Source: Hymenolepis diminuta (Eukaryota > Platyhelminthes > Cestoda > Cyclophyllidea > Hymenolepididae). From it: a stretch of DNA of 64,000 nucleotides. Under the pieces are notes generated by a model that saw only the letters and a program-made list of their open reading frames with translations, made no database searches and had not been told where the DNA came from. The DNA lies in assembly GCA_900708905.1 (NCBI GenBank), contig CAADRB010000007.1, positions 2,869,139 through 2,933,138 of the forward strand. Direction: 5' to 3'. Below are positions 1 to 10,671 of the stretch, piece by piece. How positions within the stretch are numbered: position 1 is the stretch's first letter; every line of letters starts with the position of its first letter. The translations under genes and the position numbers were made by a program.

Positions 1-72
1 AATGGTAAGAACCGGTAAGATGCTGAGTGAAGAGGGTTTATTGACCACTTCGTTTTTTCTTTTCGTAAAAGC

Positions 73-357
73 TTAGTCATTAAATACAAAACCATGCTGG
101 GCTGCAGGGATCTTGATTGCTGATTGGTTGGGCAGGTCTCTACACACACGGCCGCGCTTGATCTCAACGTGACCGGTTACATGGCCGCACTTCCCGTGGT
201 GAGTTCTAGCGCACGTGATCCAATCAGTCTTGTTAGCGTTGTGAACCCCACAAGTATTTGAACGTCCAAAGATCTTGATGGAAGGTTTATTCCAATCATC
301 TAGCCTAAAATACTTGTCAGGGTACTTCTTCGGATAAATAATCATATTTGAATAGAA
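73..357 (-). CDS. 3' coding end of an unidentified protein
   Basis: An open reading frame on the minus strand ends at a TAA at 73-75. Its codons are much richer in G+C than the flanks, which suggests real coding sequence. The frame stays open upstream to a TGA near 469, but the stretch 360-470 is AT-rich and has no clear AG acceptor until about 325, so the true exon probably begins near 325 or at the in-frame ATG at 343-345. The product is rich in Cys and His (for example ARTHHGKCGHVTGHVEIKRG), which could mean disulfides or metal binding. I do not recognise the family. It may be the last exon of the minus-strand gene with exons at 5.5-5.9 kb, but no link is proven. Confidence 0.4.
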   Translation of the reverse strand, partial: FYSNMIIYPKKYPDKYFRLDDWNKPSIKIFGRSNTCGVHNANKTDWITCARTHHGKCGHVTGHVEIKRGRVCRDLPNQSAIKIPAAQHGFVFND

Positions 358-360
358 CAA

Positions 361-2972
361 TGAGGATTTTGTATTTGATATAGTGCCGATAGTTAAATAA
401 ACATCCCAATATGGTGCAACATTTTTTTGCGCATTTTTTGAATTTTCGGGGTAAATGAAAGGTTTAGATCAAGAATACATCCCTAATTTCACATAAATGA
501 AGGCTCTTAAAGATAATTAGTAACTTTTAGAGTATTATTTAAGATTGGTAACGATAGGCATTAGATATTTCATTTTTTACTTTCTTTAGAATATATAAAT
601 CTCAAAATTATTAGAAGGATTGCTTGGAAGGATTCGCAAATCATTAATTTCTCTACTATTAATTCAGTTTACACATAATTTCCTCGATTACCTATTTCAC
701 AAACAGGTACTCATGTATTTCTTGCTATTTTCTCTGTATACCTAAGTGATTATCATAACCACATAATTATTACTTTATATTTTAGGGGATCAGGATGTTT
801 CAGCCCGATTTCACTCGACAACGGTCACCTGTTTTATTTCTGCGTTCGGTTTGCCTAAAAAAGTTACCTTATTCTTTTCGCTTCGTGATTTATCAAAATA
901 CTCTGTGGGAGAAAAATCAACTAAAGTGTCGTTAAAATAAGTACGAATCAAAATATTGGAAAAATTTCCAGTGCTCATAAAGGGCAAAACTTAGATTTTC
1001 TGAAATTACTTTAATTGAAAAACATGTAAATCAAAACCTTTCTATTAATGAAAAATATAAATGACGATAGTAAAAGGAATACTAATCGTACAGGCGGATG
1101 CTTAGCTACAGCAGAAGGGAAAAAGTTTTAAGAAAAGGTAGGGAGACCTAGTCCATGGGATTCGAAATAATTACTCCTTCTCATCTCAGCCAGAAGAACA
1201 TATGCAGGTGTTCTGGAAGTCCATGTTGATCATTGCACTAGAGGAAAAATGATCCTGTCGATAGAGCACGAACAAAATTTTCTTTTCCACAATTAATCAA
1301 AATCATTTCAATAACCAGCAACTGACGTTGGAAAACATTTCATATTATAAAAAATCGGAAATCTTATAATATTATTTAGCTGATTATCTATTGATATAAT
1401 TCCAAGCTACCCTGTTTTATTAAAATATACCCACTGCTGTAATACTAGTGTTAATTCGCTTAAACTCAATAGGAAGAAGGCAGAAGAGATGCAAATTAAC
1501 TCATAGTTTTCCTGATCGAAAATATGTTTAATTGTGTATGTTAGTCAATAATAGATAAATAATGAAATTTCACACTACCTATCAGTGCGGAAAATAAAAA
1601 TCGATAAACCCCTACGAGAGGGATAAAACACGTGGATTTTGTTCAGATACATCGGTTTAACTTCCAAGCACTACAGCCAATAAAAAAGGTCAAGGAACTC
1701 ATATTTGTCTCAAGCAATAAACAGCCGGAAAATAACCTATCAAAATTAGAAGAGTGGTAGGAATTTATTAGGTGACAAGTGTCCATTGAATATTAAAATA
1801 AAAATTCGTGAGAATGATAATAAAGAAGAAGACAAGATCTGCACAGATGGCTGAAGGCGTAGTACCCATTACCCGCATCTGCATACAGACTCACTCTCCT
1901 CGTGATTTCTGACCCATTCTCAATAAACTCTGCTAACCACTGCCTTGTTCCCTCTCTCTCTGTCCCGTTCTTGTAGTGAATGCTGGTAGAAAATAGAAGA
2001 TAAAATCTGAGGAATATCTAGAAAGAAATAAGGTACCTCGGCCACCAGCCATTTTCTAAAAAAGTTTGCATTTTAGTAGGGAGAGTTAAGTCAACTGTTT
2101 AGGTCTAACGAGTTCACTAAATAAGACGATGGGGAAAGTATGAAGCTCGACATAAATGTTCAGGGGATCCGTAGGAAGAATGATGCAGATTTTTTCTCTT
2201 TCATCCATGAAATTATTTTGCTAGAACTCTAGTCCCACTTGAGCTAATCTTGTTTAAGTATCCTCCTAGTTAAATATGAGGCTGAAATAGATAACTTGAA
2301 TTAGGAGAGACCGCTAATTTTATCGACATAGTTGTAAAAGCACGAATAGCCAAACTGAGTTAATATTAAAAAAATAGTTTTCACACAATATAGAATAGTG
2401 TATCCATAACAAGCCAAGGTTATCAATGAGAAGATGATATAAGTTTCAGTAGTATATTCGATTTTGCTACCAGTAGCTAGGCGAATTTTACTCTTTAAAG
2501 TGAAGATGAGAAGGCACTAGTGAATCCATCACCACAAACCCAAACATGAACTGTCAACTAATAGACGGATGCTACAAATATAATGCGAAGAGAGGATAGC
2601 AGTGAAATCAAATAAAAGTATGTAACCATGAATTTTCGTATGAGGGATAAAATGGTGAAATGTCGGAATAAGTCTGAATTGACTCCATCCAGACAAAGTA
2701 GCCAAACTTATGATTCTGGAACTCAGATGAAGCAGGGTTCTCCTAATTCCTAGACCGTCACGGCTAAGTTCACTCTCTTAATGAACTTCCACTTCTTATG
2801 TGTTTGGATGTTTCCTCATGGTGAAGAATTGGATAGTTTTTTAGCCTAGCAATGTGAAATAAATGTTCAGTGTCGAATCACTGAAAGATGTGATTTTATA
2901 GCAAAATAGGATCATTTCCTACCTTCAAGGCACAAAGATATGCGAAGACGATCAGACCTTTATTGTTTATTG
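361..2972. other. non-coding AT-rich stretch
   Basis: No open frame of convincing coding character and no clear splice-flanked exon was seen on either strand. The segment around 1840-2040 resembles 14020-14290 in layout (a C/T-rich block followed by a GGTAGAA-AGATAAAA-like stretch), so a decayed dispersed repeat may lie here. Confidence 0.4.
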
Positions 2973-3266
2973 CTATAATGTAACCAATTAGGAGTTCGGG
3001 TAGTAATCTCGCAGAGCCAACAATCTAGAAAACTCGGTAATATAGCAGCTTAACACAGAAGCTAATAACCCACGGCAGACAAGAAGGCACGTTATAGTCA
3101 ACACGAGTGTATTAACAAAACTCTCCTCTCAATTGGTATCGGCTTAAACAAATAAGAACAATTATCAAGTGTCTTTTATCGGTGGGGAAATAAAGAAAGA
3201 AATTACATTTTTATTCATAGAAGAAATATTGGGAGAGGGGGAAAATAATTATCATTTCTTCTAACA
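2973..3266 (+). mobile_element. R3 element, intact copy (about 294 bp)
   Basis: This segment matches 17849-18141 read on the opposite strand, end to end, with few mismatches. The copy starts CTATAATGTAACC and ends TTCTAACA. The flanking heptamers TTTATTG (2966-2972) and TTTATGC (3267-3273) agree at five of seven positions, as expected for a worn 7 bp target duplication. There is no open frame, no poly-A tail and only very weak similarity between the two ends. The class is uncertain: a non-autonomous DNA element or a small solo terminal repeat are both possible. Confidence 0.75.
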
Positions 3267-3337
3267 TTTATGCAGATGACCTAGAGTGCACATTCACCAT
3301 TAGTTGTCTGAGACAAGAAGAATATACAGCTTTGAAA

Positions 3338-3433
3338 ATGTCTGGGGAAGAAGACGACTGGGAACAAGCTCCTACCTATATTGAAAGCTACACAACAGAT
3401 ATAGTTGTGGCTTCTGCCAATCTTGGCCCCTGA
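3338..3433 (+). CDS. possible first exon of an unidentified gene
   Basis: An ATG at 3338 opens a 31-codon frame with an acidic N-terminus (MSGEEDDWEQAPTY) that ends at TGA 3431-3433. Composition is coding-like and G+C is higher than in the flanks. A TTTATGCAG sequence lies about 60 nt upstream and could be a 3' splice site. No following exon was identified and no good donor is visible before the stop, so this could equally be a short chance frame. Confidence 0.2.
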   Translation: MSGEEDDWEQAPTYIESYTTDIVVASANLGP

Positions 3434-5536
3434 GTTCGCTTTAATTGCGTCATTTCTCGCTGCATGCCACTAGCACTAAGTTACTAAGCTTAGATGCTAA
3501 GATGCTAACTGTTAAATCCCAAACCGAAGCCGTTTAACTACTAATCCTGATGTATCCCTTGTAAGATATCAAAGAGACGTACTAAATATGTCCTATTAGT
3601 GTAAAAAAGGGGAATGTATTGATATATTTTATAGAAAGTGAAAGTTCAGATATAATCAGAATTTTTTGTTTGAGATAGACTATGAAAAGCCATAAGGTGA
3701 AAGGTTTAATTAATTCGAGACACCTTCGCAGATATAATGAAGTTTCGACAATAGAATGATGGATTAAATGTGAAAGTAGTATATGTGAAACAACAGAATC
3801 TTATAGTTAACAAAGAGTACGTTTATTTGGTCTTAAACCCGCGACAAAGCAGACAAAATCATATAATTTTAAGTCCTCTGAAAATAAGATAATTAAATGC
3901 GCATTTATTTAAATTTCTGAATTGGTTTTTTTTTTACTTTTTGCAAACACAGGGTGCGTAAAGCATCCGAGGGCATTTCACGCACTTTTAGAAAGCAGGA
4001 AATGGAACTGTTAATGGTTGAAACTTACAATTCCTTGTGACTAACCAAATAAACATAATATTAACCTAGATTTTATTCTATACATCTTCCTTCGATTTCT
4101 ATCAACGACTCAATTCAAGTCCGAAAGCGACTGCAATCTTTCATCAGGCGGTCTTTATTCATGTCCTCCATTGTTCGGTCTGTTGCTTCCATCAGAGGGG
4201 AATTGGTGTTATTAATTATTATTTAAATTGCTCAAACACAAGTGTCCTTAGGTATTTTGTCCTACTTCTATTTACAAACAGTAAGAAACATTATCTATGA
4301 TGAAAAAGTTGATTTTATACCACTTGTGTTGTTATCAATGACGAAGGATTATAGAGATTATATAAGCAAAAGGATCTACTCTTTAAAAAATTTAATGCCT
4401 GATTTGCATAGTAAAGCTCGTTTTTGCCTTTACAATGCTAGGAAGCCTAGTTTCTGATTCCATGATCTATCTACCCACTAGATATCGATAGGTTGAATTT
4501 GACTCAAATCTGAAGAGACAGTAATTTATATAATCCAAGACACTATAAAGTATGTAAGGGCTTCATATATGAATACAAATAGTAATCTGCTATTGATGTT
4601 CGGAGATCGAAAAATCACCGAACTGATAATAGTTTGTGTCCAAAATGACTGTGAAGCTGCACCAGCATATTTATTAGAATGATAGGTGACTTAAAGATAG
4701 CCTATGAGAATTAATGATCTCGAGACAAAATAGTATTTCTGTAGCACAGACTATTCTTGGTCTGGTCCCTATCAGTTTGTTTTTTCATTGTTTATATTAT
4801 ATTATACATTTAACAATTTGGTAGGTGATTTAGTCCAAATAGACCTTTACGAGAGCACACCACATTAGAAAGACAAGTAAATATGAAAGATCGTTAAGTC
4901 TATAAGATGTATTAAAGCTGAAAGTAAAGATCAAGAGGCAAAGAATACAAATGACTGGAGATGATGGCCATCTTGCCCCACGACCACAAATCTGCCACCA
5001 AGAACGACCGCGATGAACGAATATATAACCTGATCTAGCAAGCTCGTGGGTTATAATTTCCTATATTTCATGTTGTAAAATTCCAGATGACTTGAGTTCT
5101 TGTGATTTCATGTCAGTTCTTTTCCGCATCTTTTCAAAAAGCCGTCCTCAGAATAAGGGTTCATCTTTGTATACTTACTTATGAAGAGTCAGTAATACAG
5201 AGAGTTCGTATAGACGATTTTGCTTCCTCGTGTGTATTTTAATAGTGATGGATGTTCAAGCATAAGGTGAATAGTTTAATTTTCATTTTCTATTATTTAA
5301 ATTTCATCGTCATTCTCACCAAGTGCAGGTATTGCATTCACTTCGATTTATCAAAGTCAACTCATTTTTCATAGGTAAATCTTAGATATACAGAGCTAAT
5401 CACCATTCATAAAAAGTGGTCGATAGCTGATTGATGTGCTTATTTACAAGGATATTTTGCTCAGTGAACATTCTAACACGCAATTCGTGTTAGACGTTTT
5501 AATATTGTCCTCCAACAGAAGATTTCATTTCTTCAC
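3434..5536. other. non-coding stretch
   Basis: A 71-codon frame at 4242-4457 lacks splice signals and has AT-driven codon use; I do not believe it. Nothing else is supported. Confidence 0.4.
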
Positions 5537-5940
5537 CTTGACGAAGTGGAAGAAACAGAGGTTGTCTCCGGTATCTCTCCTTATACATCTAAATTTATAA
5601 ACCTCGACTTCCATTCAGAATCGGGATATTTGCACTTCACCTTGCAAGCAAATTTCGATTCACCTCAGGGAGCAGATATCTGAAAGCGGTCCATTTCACA
5701 TTATATTTTCATTAGATTCAGAGATATTTGACAATATCGATAAAATAGCAAGTCTGCAATACAAACCGTTATTAAGATACTAGTATCACGGAATGTCACG
5801 TTGCAACTGAGCTTCAAGTTCACTTTCACAAATCCGCTGCAGGACAAGATGCTCGATAAGTTGGCTGGTTGTAACTTTAGACGACTCAATGAGTTTCCCT
5901 ATTTCTTCGGCATTATGGTTATATCCACGGATTTGTAAAT
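5537..5940 (-). CDS. three linked exons of an unidentified gene (partial)
   Basis: Three minus-strand exons join in phase: about 5940 to 5790 (ends phase 2, donor GTGATA), 5679 to 5641 (39 nt, acceptor after CTTTCAG, donor GTGAAG) and 5588 to 5537 (52 nt, acceptor after AAATTTAG, donor GTGAAG, ends phase 0). The introns are 110 and 52 nt. The spliced frame is open and looks helical and charged: the first exon contains GKLIESSKVTTSQLIEHLVL and QRICESELEAQLQRD, the second reads YLLPEVNRNLLAR, the third ends in CFFHFVK. I do not recognise the family. Consistent phases over two junctions, including a 39 nt micro-exon, make chance unlikely. Further exons must lie on both sides; 6423-6510 on the same strand is a candidate upstream one. 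Confidence 0.55.
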
Positions 5941-6422
5941 TTACATATTTTTGGTTTTACTTTGTATCGTTAAGAAATGTTACCAAGAAACCAATCGATC
6001 TTGGTTATTTTTGGCTTGAGCTTAAATCGGCTATTCTTTCCGGAGAAATTTATTTTTCTTTGTCCTTAGTTAGGTATAGGCATGAGTTAAGAGGTAATTA
6101 AGGTTTCTTTAAAAGTTACAAAGTAAAAAAGGCTCTGCAACCATTTCCTTTTAATGTATCCAAATTGAATTTATTGAAAAAAAGAAAAGAGATCATGTAA
6201 TTACTTTTCATTTTCGATTACAAGTTTGAGACAAACGGGTGCAGAGAATTTTCAAAGCAACTGAAATTGGTCAGAACGAAGCTTGAATAACAGGACGCAG
6301 TTTTCTGAGGAGGTAAGGCATTTTTACCTTGGTTTCATTTGAACACATGTTATGCTTATTTTTTTCAGGAAAAGGCACTTTTATATAATTCACGATTTAT
6401 AAAGTTAATCCGATTATAGATC

Positions 6423-6510
6423 ATTGCAGAACTTCAAAACAGCCTTTGTGGAGTCATCAGCAACCGTTGTATCAGGGATTTCAACAGATACGGAAAGTTG
6501 GTCAATATGA
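6423..6510 (-). CDS. candidate exon, minus strand
   Basis: The minus strand reads an open frame containing DQLSVSVEIPDTTVADDSTK, with codon variety unlike the AT-rich flanks, and ends at TAA near 6421. It lies upstream, in transcription sense, of the exons at 5537-5940 and could belong to the same gene, but no good donor is visible and the plus strand is also open here. Confidence 0.25.
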
Positions 6511-7663
6511 GTCGAGGAAATGGTAGAGATATATGTATATATTTTGGGAATCTTGCTTCAGCTGACAGGGCCTTTATTTCTGCTACTGAACATCTCTCAA
6601 ACATTCTTGATACTTAGTGAGATTAGGGTATAAACTTTATTATGCCAATGGGTAACCGAATGTATACACTTATATTATACATATAAACGCCTACTAAAAG
6701 AATAATTGTGGGTGCTATAATTAACTGGAATTAAATATTGAATGGTCGGTTTTATTTTTGGTTGATAAAAGCGTTCATTTTCGTGCAAGAAAGTGGGAAA
6801 GAGATTAAAAATGGCTAATGATAACCTGCAATGATATAGAATATTTTAGTATTTTCATGTCTAAATGCTCATAGATTCTGAGAGATTAGTCATGCCAACA
6901 ATAAATTACTCGATATTTAGATATATTAATAATACAAACTACCAAATAAACTTTTGATCTCAAAACACAGTTTAATAAAAGTTAAGATAAAACCAAGAAT
7001 AACTGAGAAATTCAGAAAAAGCTATTTAGTAAATTCACTAAATCAGCGTGTGAAATACACACTCTTCAGATTAATATCCTTTCTTATTTGAATGTATCTA
7101 AGACACTTCCCGGTTCGCGTTGAAGACTTTAGATCACCATCGAACCGAAGTGCATCACTACTTCATATATCCGTTTTCTAAACGATGATAGACATTTATT
7201 TAATTTCCTAAATCAGGCATTTTAAGAAACTGCAATTTTGTATAATTCTAGCTTTTTATGGAGCTCATGCAGAGAAAACTCCGATTACTTTAGTATATAA
7301 GGTAAATCAAGCTTGTATTTTACATAGTTAGATTATTTATTATCCTTCGAAATAAATTATTAGTATATTTTTGAGAAATATTTCTGGCCAACGGTGGAGG
7401 TGATAACGGTGGATCATGTCAAGCAATCTCACTTAAAATAGTGGTATTTCAAAGCTGAAACAAAGCTTCCTTATAAGCAGAAAATACATTAAATGAACAA
7501 CAATTAAAAAAATTGGATGCGACTCATTTATTTACATCCACTTTTACCGCTCAAAACGTTACATTAATGAGGAGTATGTTAAAAAGTAATAATATTACTT
7601 TCCAAAATACGAGTTAGGGAAATCTATAGTTTGAAAATTATGGTGTAATGATGCTAATAATGA

Positions 7664-7771
7664 GAAACTGCTCGGAAATACTCTATATCGGATGAAGAAG
7701 AAATTGACAGGCAACAAATGGTTACATTCGGACTACGCGCCTTGCACGCATTCGACCTGGAAGTTGTCTAA
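7664..7771 (+). CDS. candidate terminal exon, plus strand
   Basis: A frame open from just after a TGA at 7661-7663 encodes an acidic then helical segment (DEEEIDRQQMVTFGLRALHA) and ends at TAA 7769-7771, directly followed by AATAAA. The codon mix is coding-like. The acceptor is not obvious. It may be the end of a plus-strand gene or an exon of the gene continued at 8515 and 9960. Confidence 0.3.
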   Translation, partial: ETARKYSISDEEEIDRQQMVTFGLRALHAFDLEVV

Positions 7772-8195
7772 ATAAATAGCATATGAAGAATGATAATTCG
7801 TTAACGCAAACTGATTTTTTAATATTCTACTGGTTTTAAAAAGAAATTATTTAATATTTAGTAGTAAAATTCTTTTAACTTATAACTGCGTTTTATCACT
7901 CAAAAATCAACAAAGTAAATTAAATGACTAATCAAAATATACTTTTAATTTAGAAATGTTGAAATAAATATTTGTAGTCACATGAAGTTTATTATAGTCC
8001 TTATAAGTAGTAATTTGTCAACTCATTTAAATCATCCACTTGTTAAAATATTTAAATGGGAAATATTTAATATTTCCGAAAAAATTTAAGTGGTAATTCG
8101 TTATAAATGCTTCTTTAACAAAAAAATTTTTAAATAGCAGACTTCAAATGGGTTAATTTATTGATTTAAATATGTATTAATCTTTTAACAAATTT

Positions 8196-10010
8196 TTGCA
8201 CTTCGTCCAAATTGGAAAGCGTTATGGTGATATATGGTGTGACATAGAAGAAGATATTTGTTTTTTATTTGATTTTCAAGGTACCATTGGGAGATCAAAT
8301 AGCTATGACCACTACCTTTGCCACACCAGTTTAAAATGCTGGACCGTGAATAAACATGCATGCCTATATTGTCGAGCTCCTTTTTACCTGATAATTGAGT
8401 TAATTGAAATTGGTGGTGGAATTGTCAACCAAGTAGGTGCACGATCTTTCGGTATGATTTCAAATTCCGTTTAATTAAATGGACATCGAAACCTAATACT
8501 TTTATTCCTTTCAGGTAGTGATTCGAGATCTTGTTAATGCTGACATAAAAGCGGATATTTTTTGTCCATATTATAATCCATATCTTTAAAACGTTATTTG
8601 AATCAATTTGTTGGGCAACTGAAGCTCATGGTGATAGTTTGAATGAATTTATTAGAATCATGGAGCTACTCTTCTTCGAAGCTAATCGGGTATGTTGGGA
8701 GTTAATCAGCAGAAAAATGTGTTCGTTTTTTTACTAACCTTAAAATAGTGAAATATTATTTTTTTATATGTCTTTTAACATCGCTGATCGATTAAATATT
8801 AAATTCAAGTTTCAGTGCATTAGTAGGAGAGCTCTGTGAGGCATTATGATTTCATTTTCTGCATTTTGATATAGCCCTTTGAGTTATAATTTTTAATTCT
8901 AAATTTTATATTCATAGAAGCATTTCTTTCCATTTTATTGAGCAGTTTTGAATGCGGAATGATCATATAAAAGTACTCATTCGATAGCGCAAAAATTAAG
9001 TGGAGCGGAACATAGCCTATTTATTCTTTACACATTTGTATCCGTGCTATAGCCAGCAGATGTCTATCAACGCCTAGTGATTAGAAGTGACTGACTGACG
9101 ATAAGATCTCCACTGTAGTGTCCACAGGTAGTCCCGTTGTGTTTTTGCATGTTTGTACATAGATACCTAAACGGATGTCAATCATCACGCCAAGACACCG
9201 ACGACGAGACATGATTTACGTCTAACAAAGAAATGTCTCGTATATAAACCTAATTTACTTACTACTGAATTGGGGTGGCTTGCCTGCCACCTAACTGATC
9301 TGGCGACATGAGTGACTTGACTTGACTTATTCCGTCTATTCGATCGATGTGGCCCCGATAGATCATAACGTTATTACAATCCGACATGAAGATTTTTTAT
9401 TTCTATTTACTCCCACTTTACTTGCTATATTTCAAAATGCTATTTAACTGACTTCAATAAATGTCTGCTATATCGCAGTTTTGCTCGCCTTGTTGTCATT
9501 ACTGCTGAATAAAATAATCGTGCATATAGTTGATATAAGGACTTCGGGAGTGCGATATCAATGCCACTCCATTTCCATGCTACTTCTAAGTCTAAACCGC
9601 CATACGTCGAGTTGTCTTTTGTCTGGCTAATTTCATTCTGCCATTTCGGATTTGAGGTCAAATAATTGTAATTGTCTGATTCACTCTTCACTGGCTATTA
9701 TAGCATAAATAGTTCTCAAATTGCATTCTTTAAATCGCATTGGCATCTGGAATTCTATATTTAAAAGTGAATAAACACTTAGTTATTTTAACATTATCCA
9801 TTCAGGTGTTAACTTTTACATTTTCACCTGGTTGGTAACAAACGCCATAATTACGTTATTAAAATCATATTAGTGTTCGAGTAGGTAGCACGATTCAAAT
9901 AACAAGTCATTTGTCTTTAATCGCTTTATTATATACCGAGACCTAATTCTTTCAAACAGGAGGATGAACTTGATATTTCCAATTCTATGCACGAAAATGT
10001 GATTCAAGGA
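8196..10010 (+). CDS. scattered exons of an unidentified gene or pseudogene
   Basis: Two segments look exonic. One is 8515-8689, with acceptor after CCTTTCAG and donor CGG/GTATGT; it ends in phase 0 with a helical stretch (SLNEFIRIMELLFFEANR). The other is 9960-10010, with acceptor after TTTCAAACAG and donor GGA/GTGAGT; it is 51 nt, phase 0 at both ends, and reads EDELDISNSMHENVIQG. The two join in frame. Within 8515-8689 the frame that starts after the acceptor (VVIRDLVNADIK) meets TAA at 8585-8587 and the good 3' frame is shifted by one base, so either the acceptor differs or this is a frameshifted relic. An upstream open stretch at 8196-8474 may contribute. An R1 repeat (9044-9378) sits in the intron. 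Family not recognised. Confidence 0.35.
9044..9378 (+). repeat. R1 dispersed repeat, copy A
   Basis: A full-length copy of a ~330 bp repeat that begins TGCTATAGCCAGCAGATGTC and ends near a GATCATAACGTTATTAC tract. The same order of blocks is seen in copies at 16144, 17603 (reverse), 19074 (reverse, shortened) and 30401 (reverse). There is no coding frame and no visible terminal inverted repeat or poly-A tail, so class is unknown. Confidence 0.8.
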
Positions 10011-10671
10011 GTGAGTCAACAAACTGAAAAATATGGGAAAGACCTTTATATTAATGACCTTATGAATATAGACCTTTCATTCAATATATTCAGTCAGAAG
10101 TCTATATTTCAAAATATTGCCTGTGTTCGATATTGGTCAAAATGATGACTCACTCGCCTTATTGGGTTTCATACCTTGCCTGTCACACATTCGGTGATCC
10201 CTATCGGCCATAGTGGCCTCATCCCATTACCTATATTACGATTCTTATGCATGAACCCCGCCTAATACGCAAACATCTGGATGAAGCCATTATTCCATAC
10301 TCTCCCACCATATTATTCAATAGATTCTCCTGAGTTATTCAATTCTTTGATATTTATTCCCAATCTGTTGCTACTGTGTAATTCTTACATTACTATTAAG
10401 TTTCATTCACCATATTCCATCATCTCTGTAAACTTGGAATTTCCTGGACTCACAATAAAGAAACTTTAACCTACAGTTATTGCAGAAAAAAATGTTTCCT
10501 CTACTAGTTCACACCAAGTTCTACTACGTTGCATTTTCAAGAGATAGTATTTATCTTCCCGTCCCTATTAAAGTTTACCAATATTATTCTCTTATAAATA
10601 TGTACACACATGTAAATTAAGTCATTAATTTCGCCCTAGAATGCTCCAGTCCTCTGTTTCTTCTTTCTGTT

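Noticed and set aside
2973..3266. R3 as a solo LTR with TG...CA ends and 5 bp duplication
   Set aside because: The nested copy at 17849-18141 shows that the element ends lie at CTATAA and CTAATA with a 7 bp duplication, which does not fit TG...CA ends.
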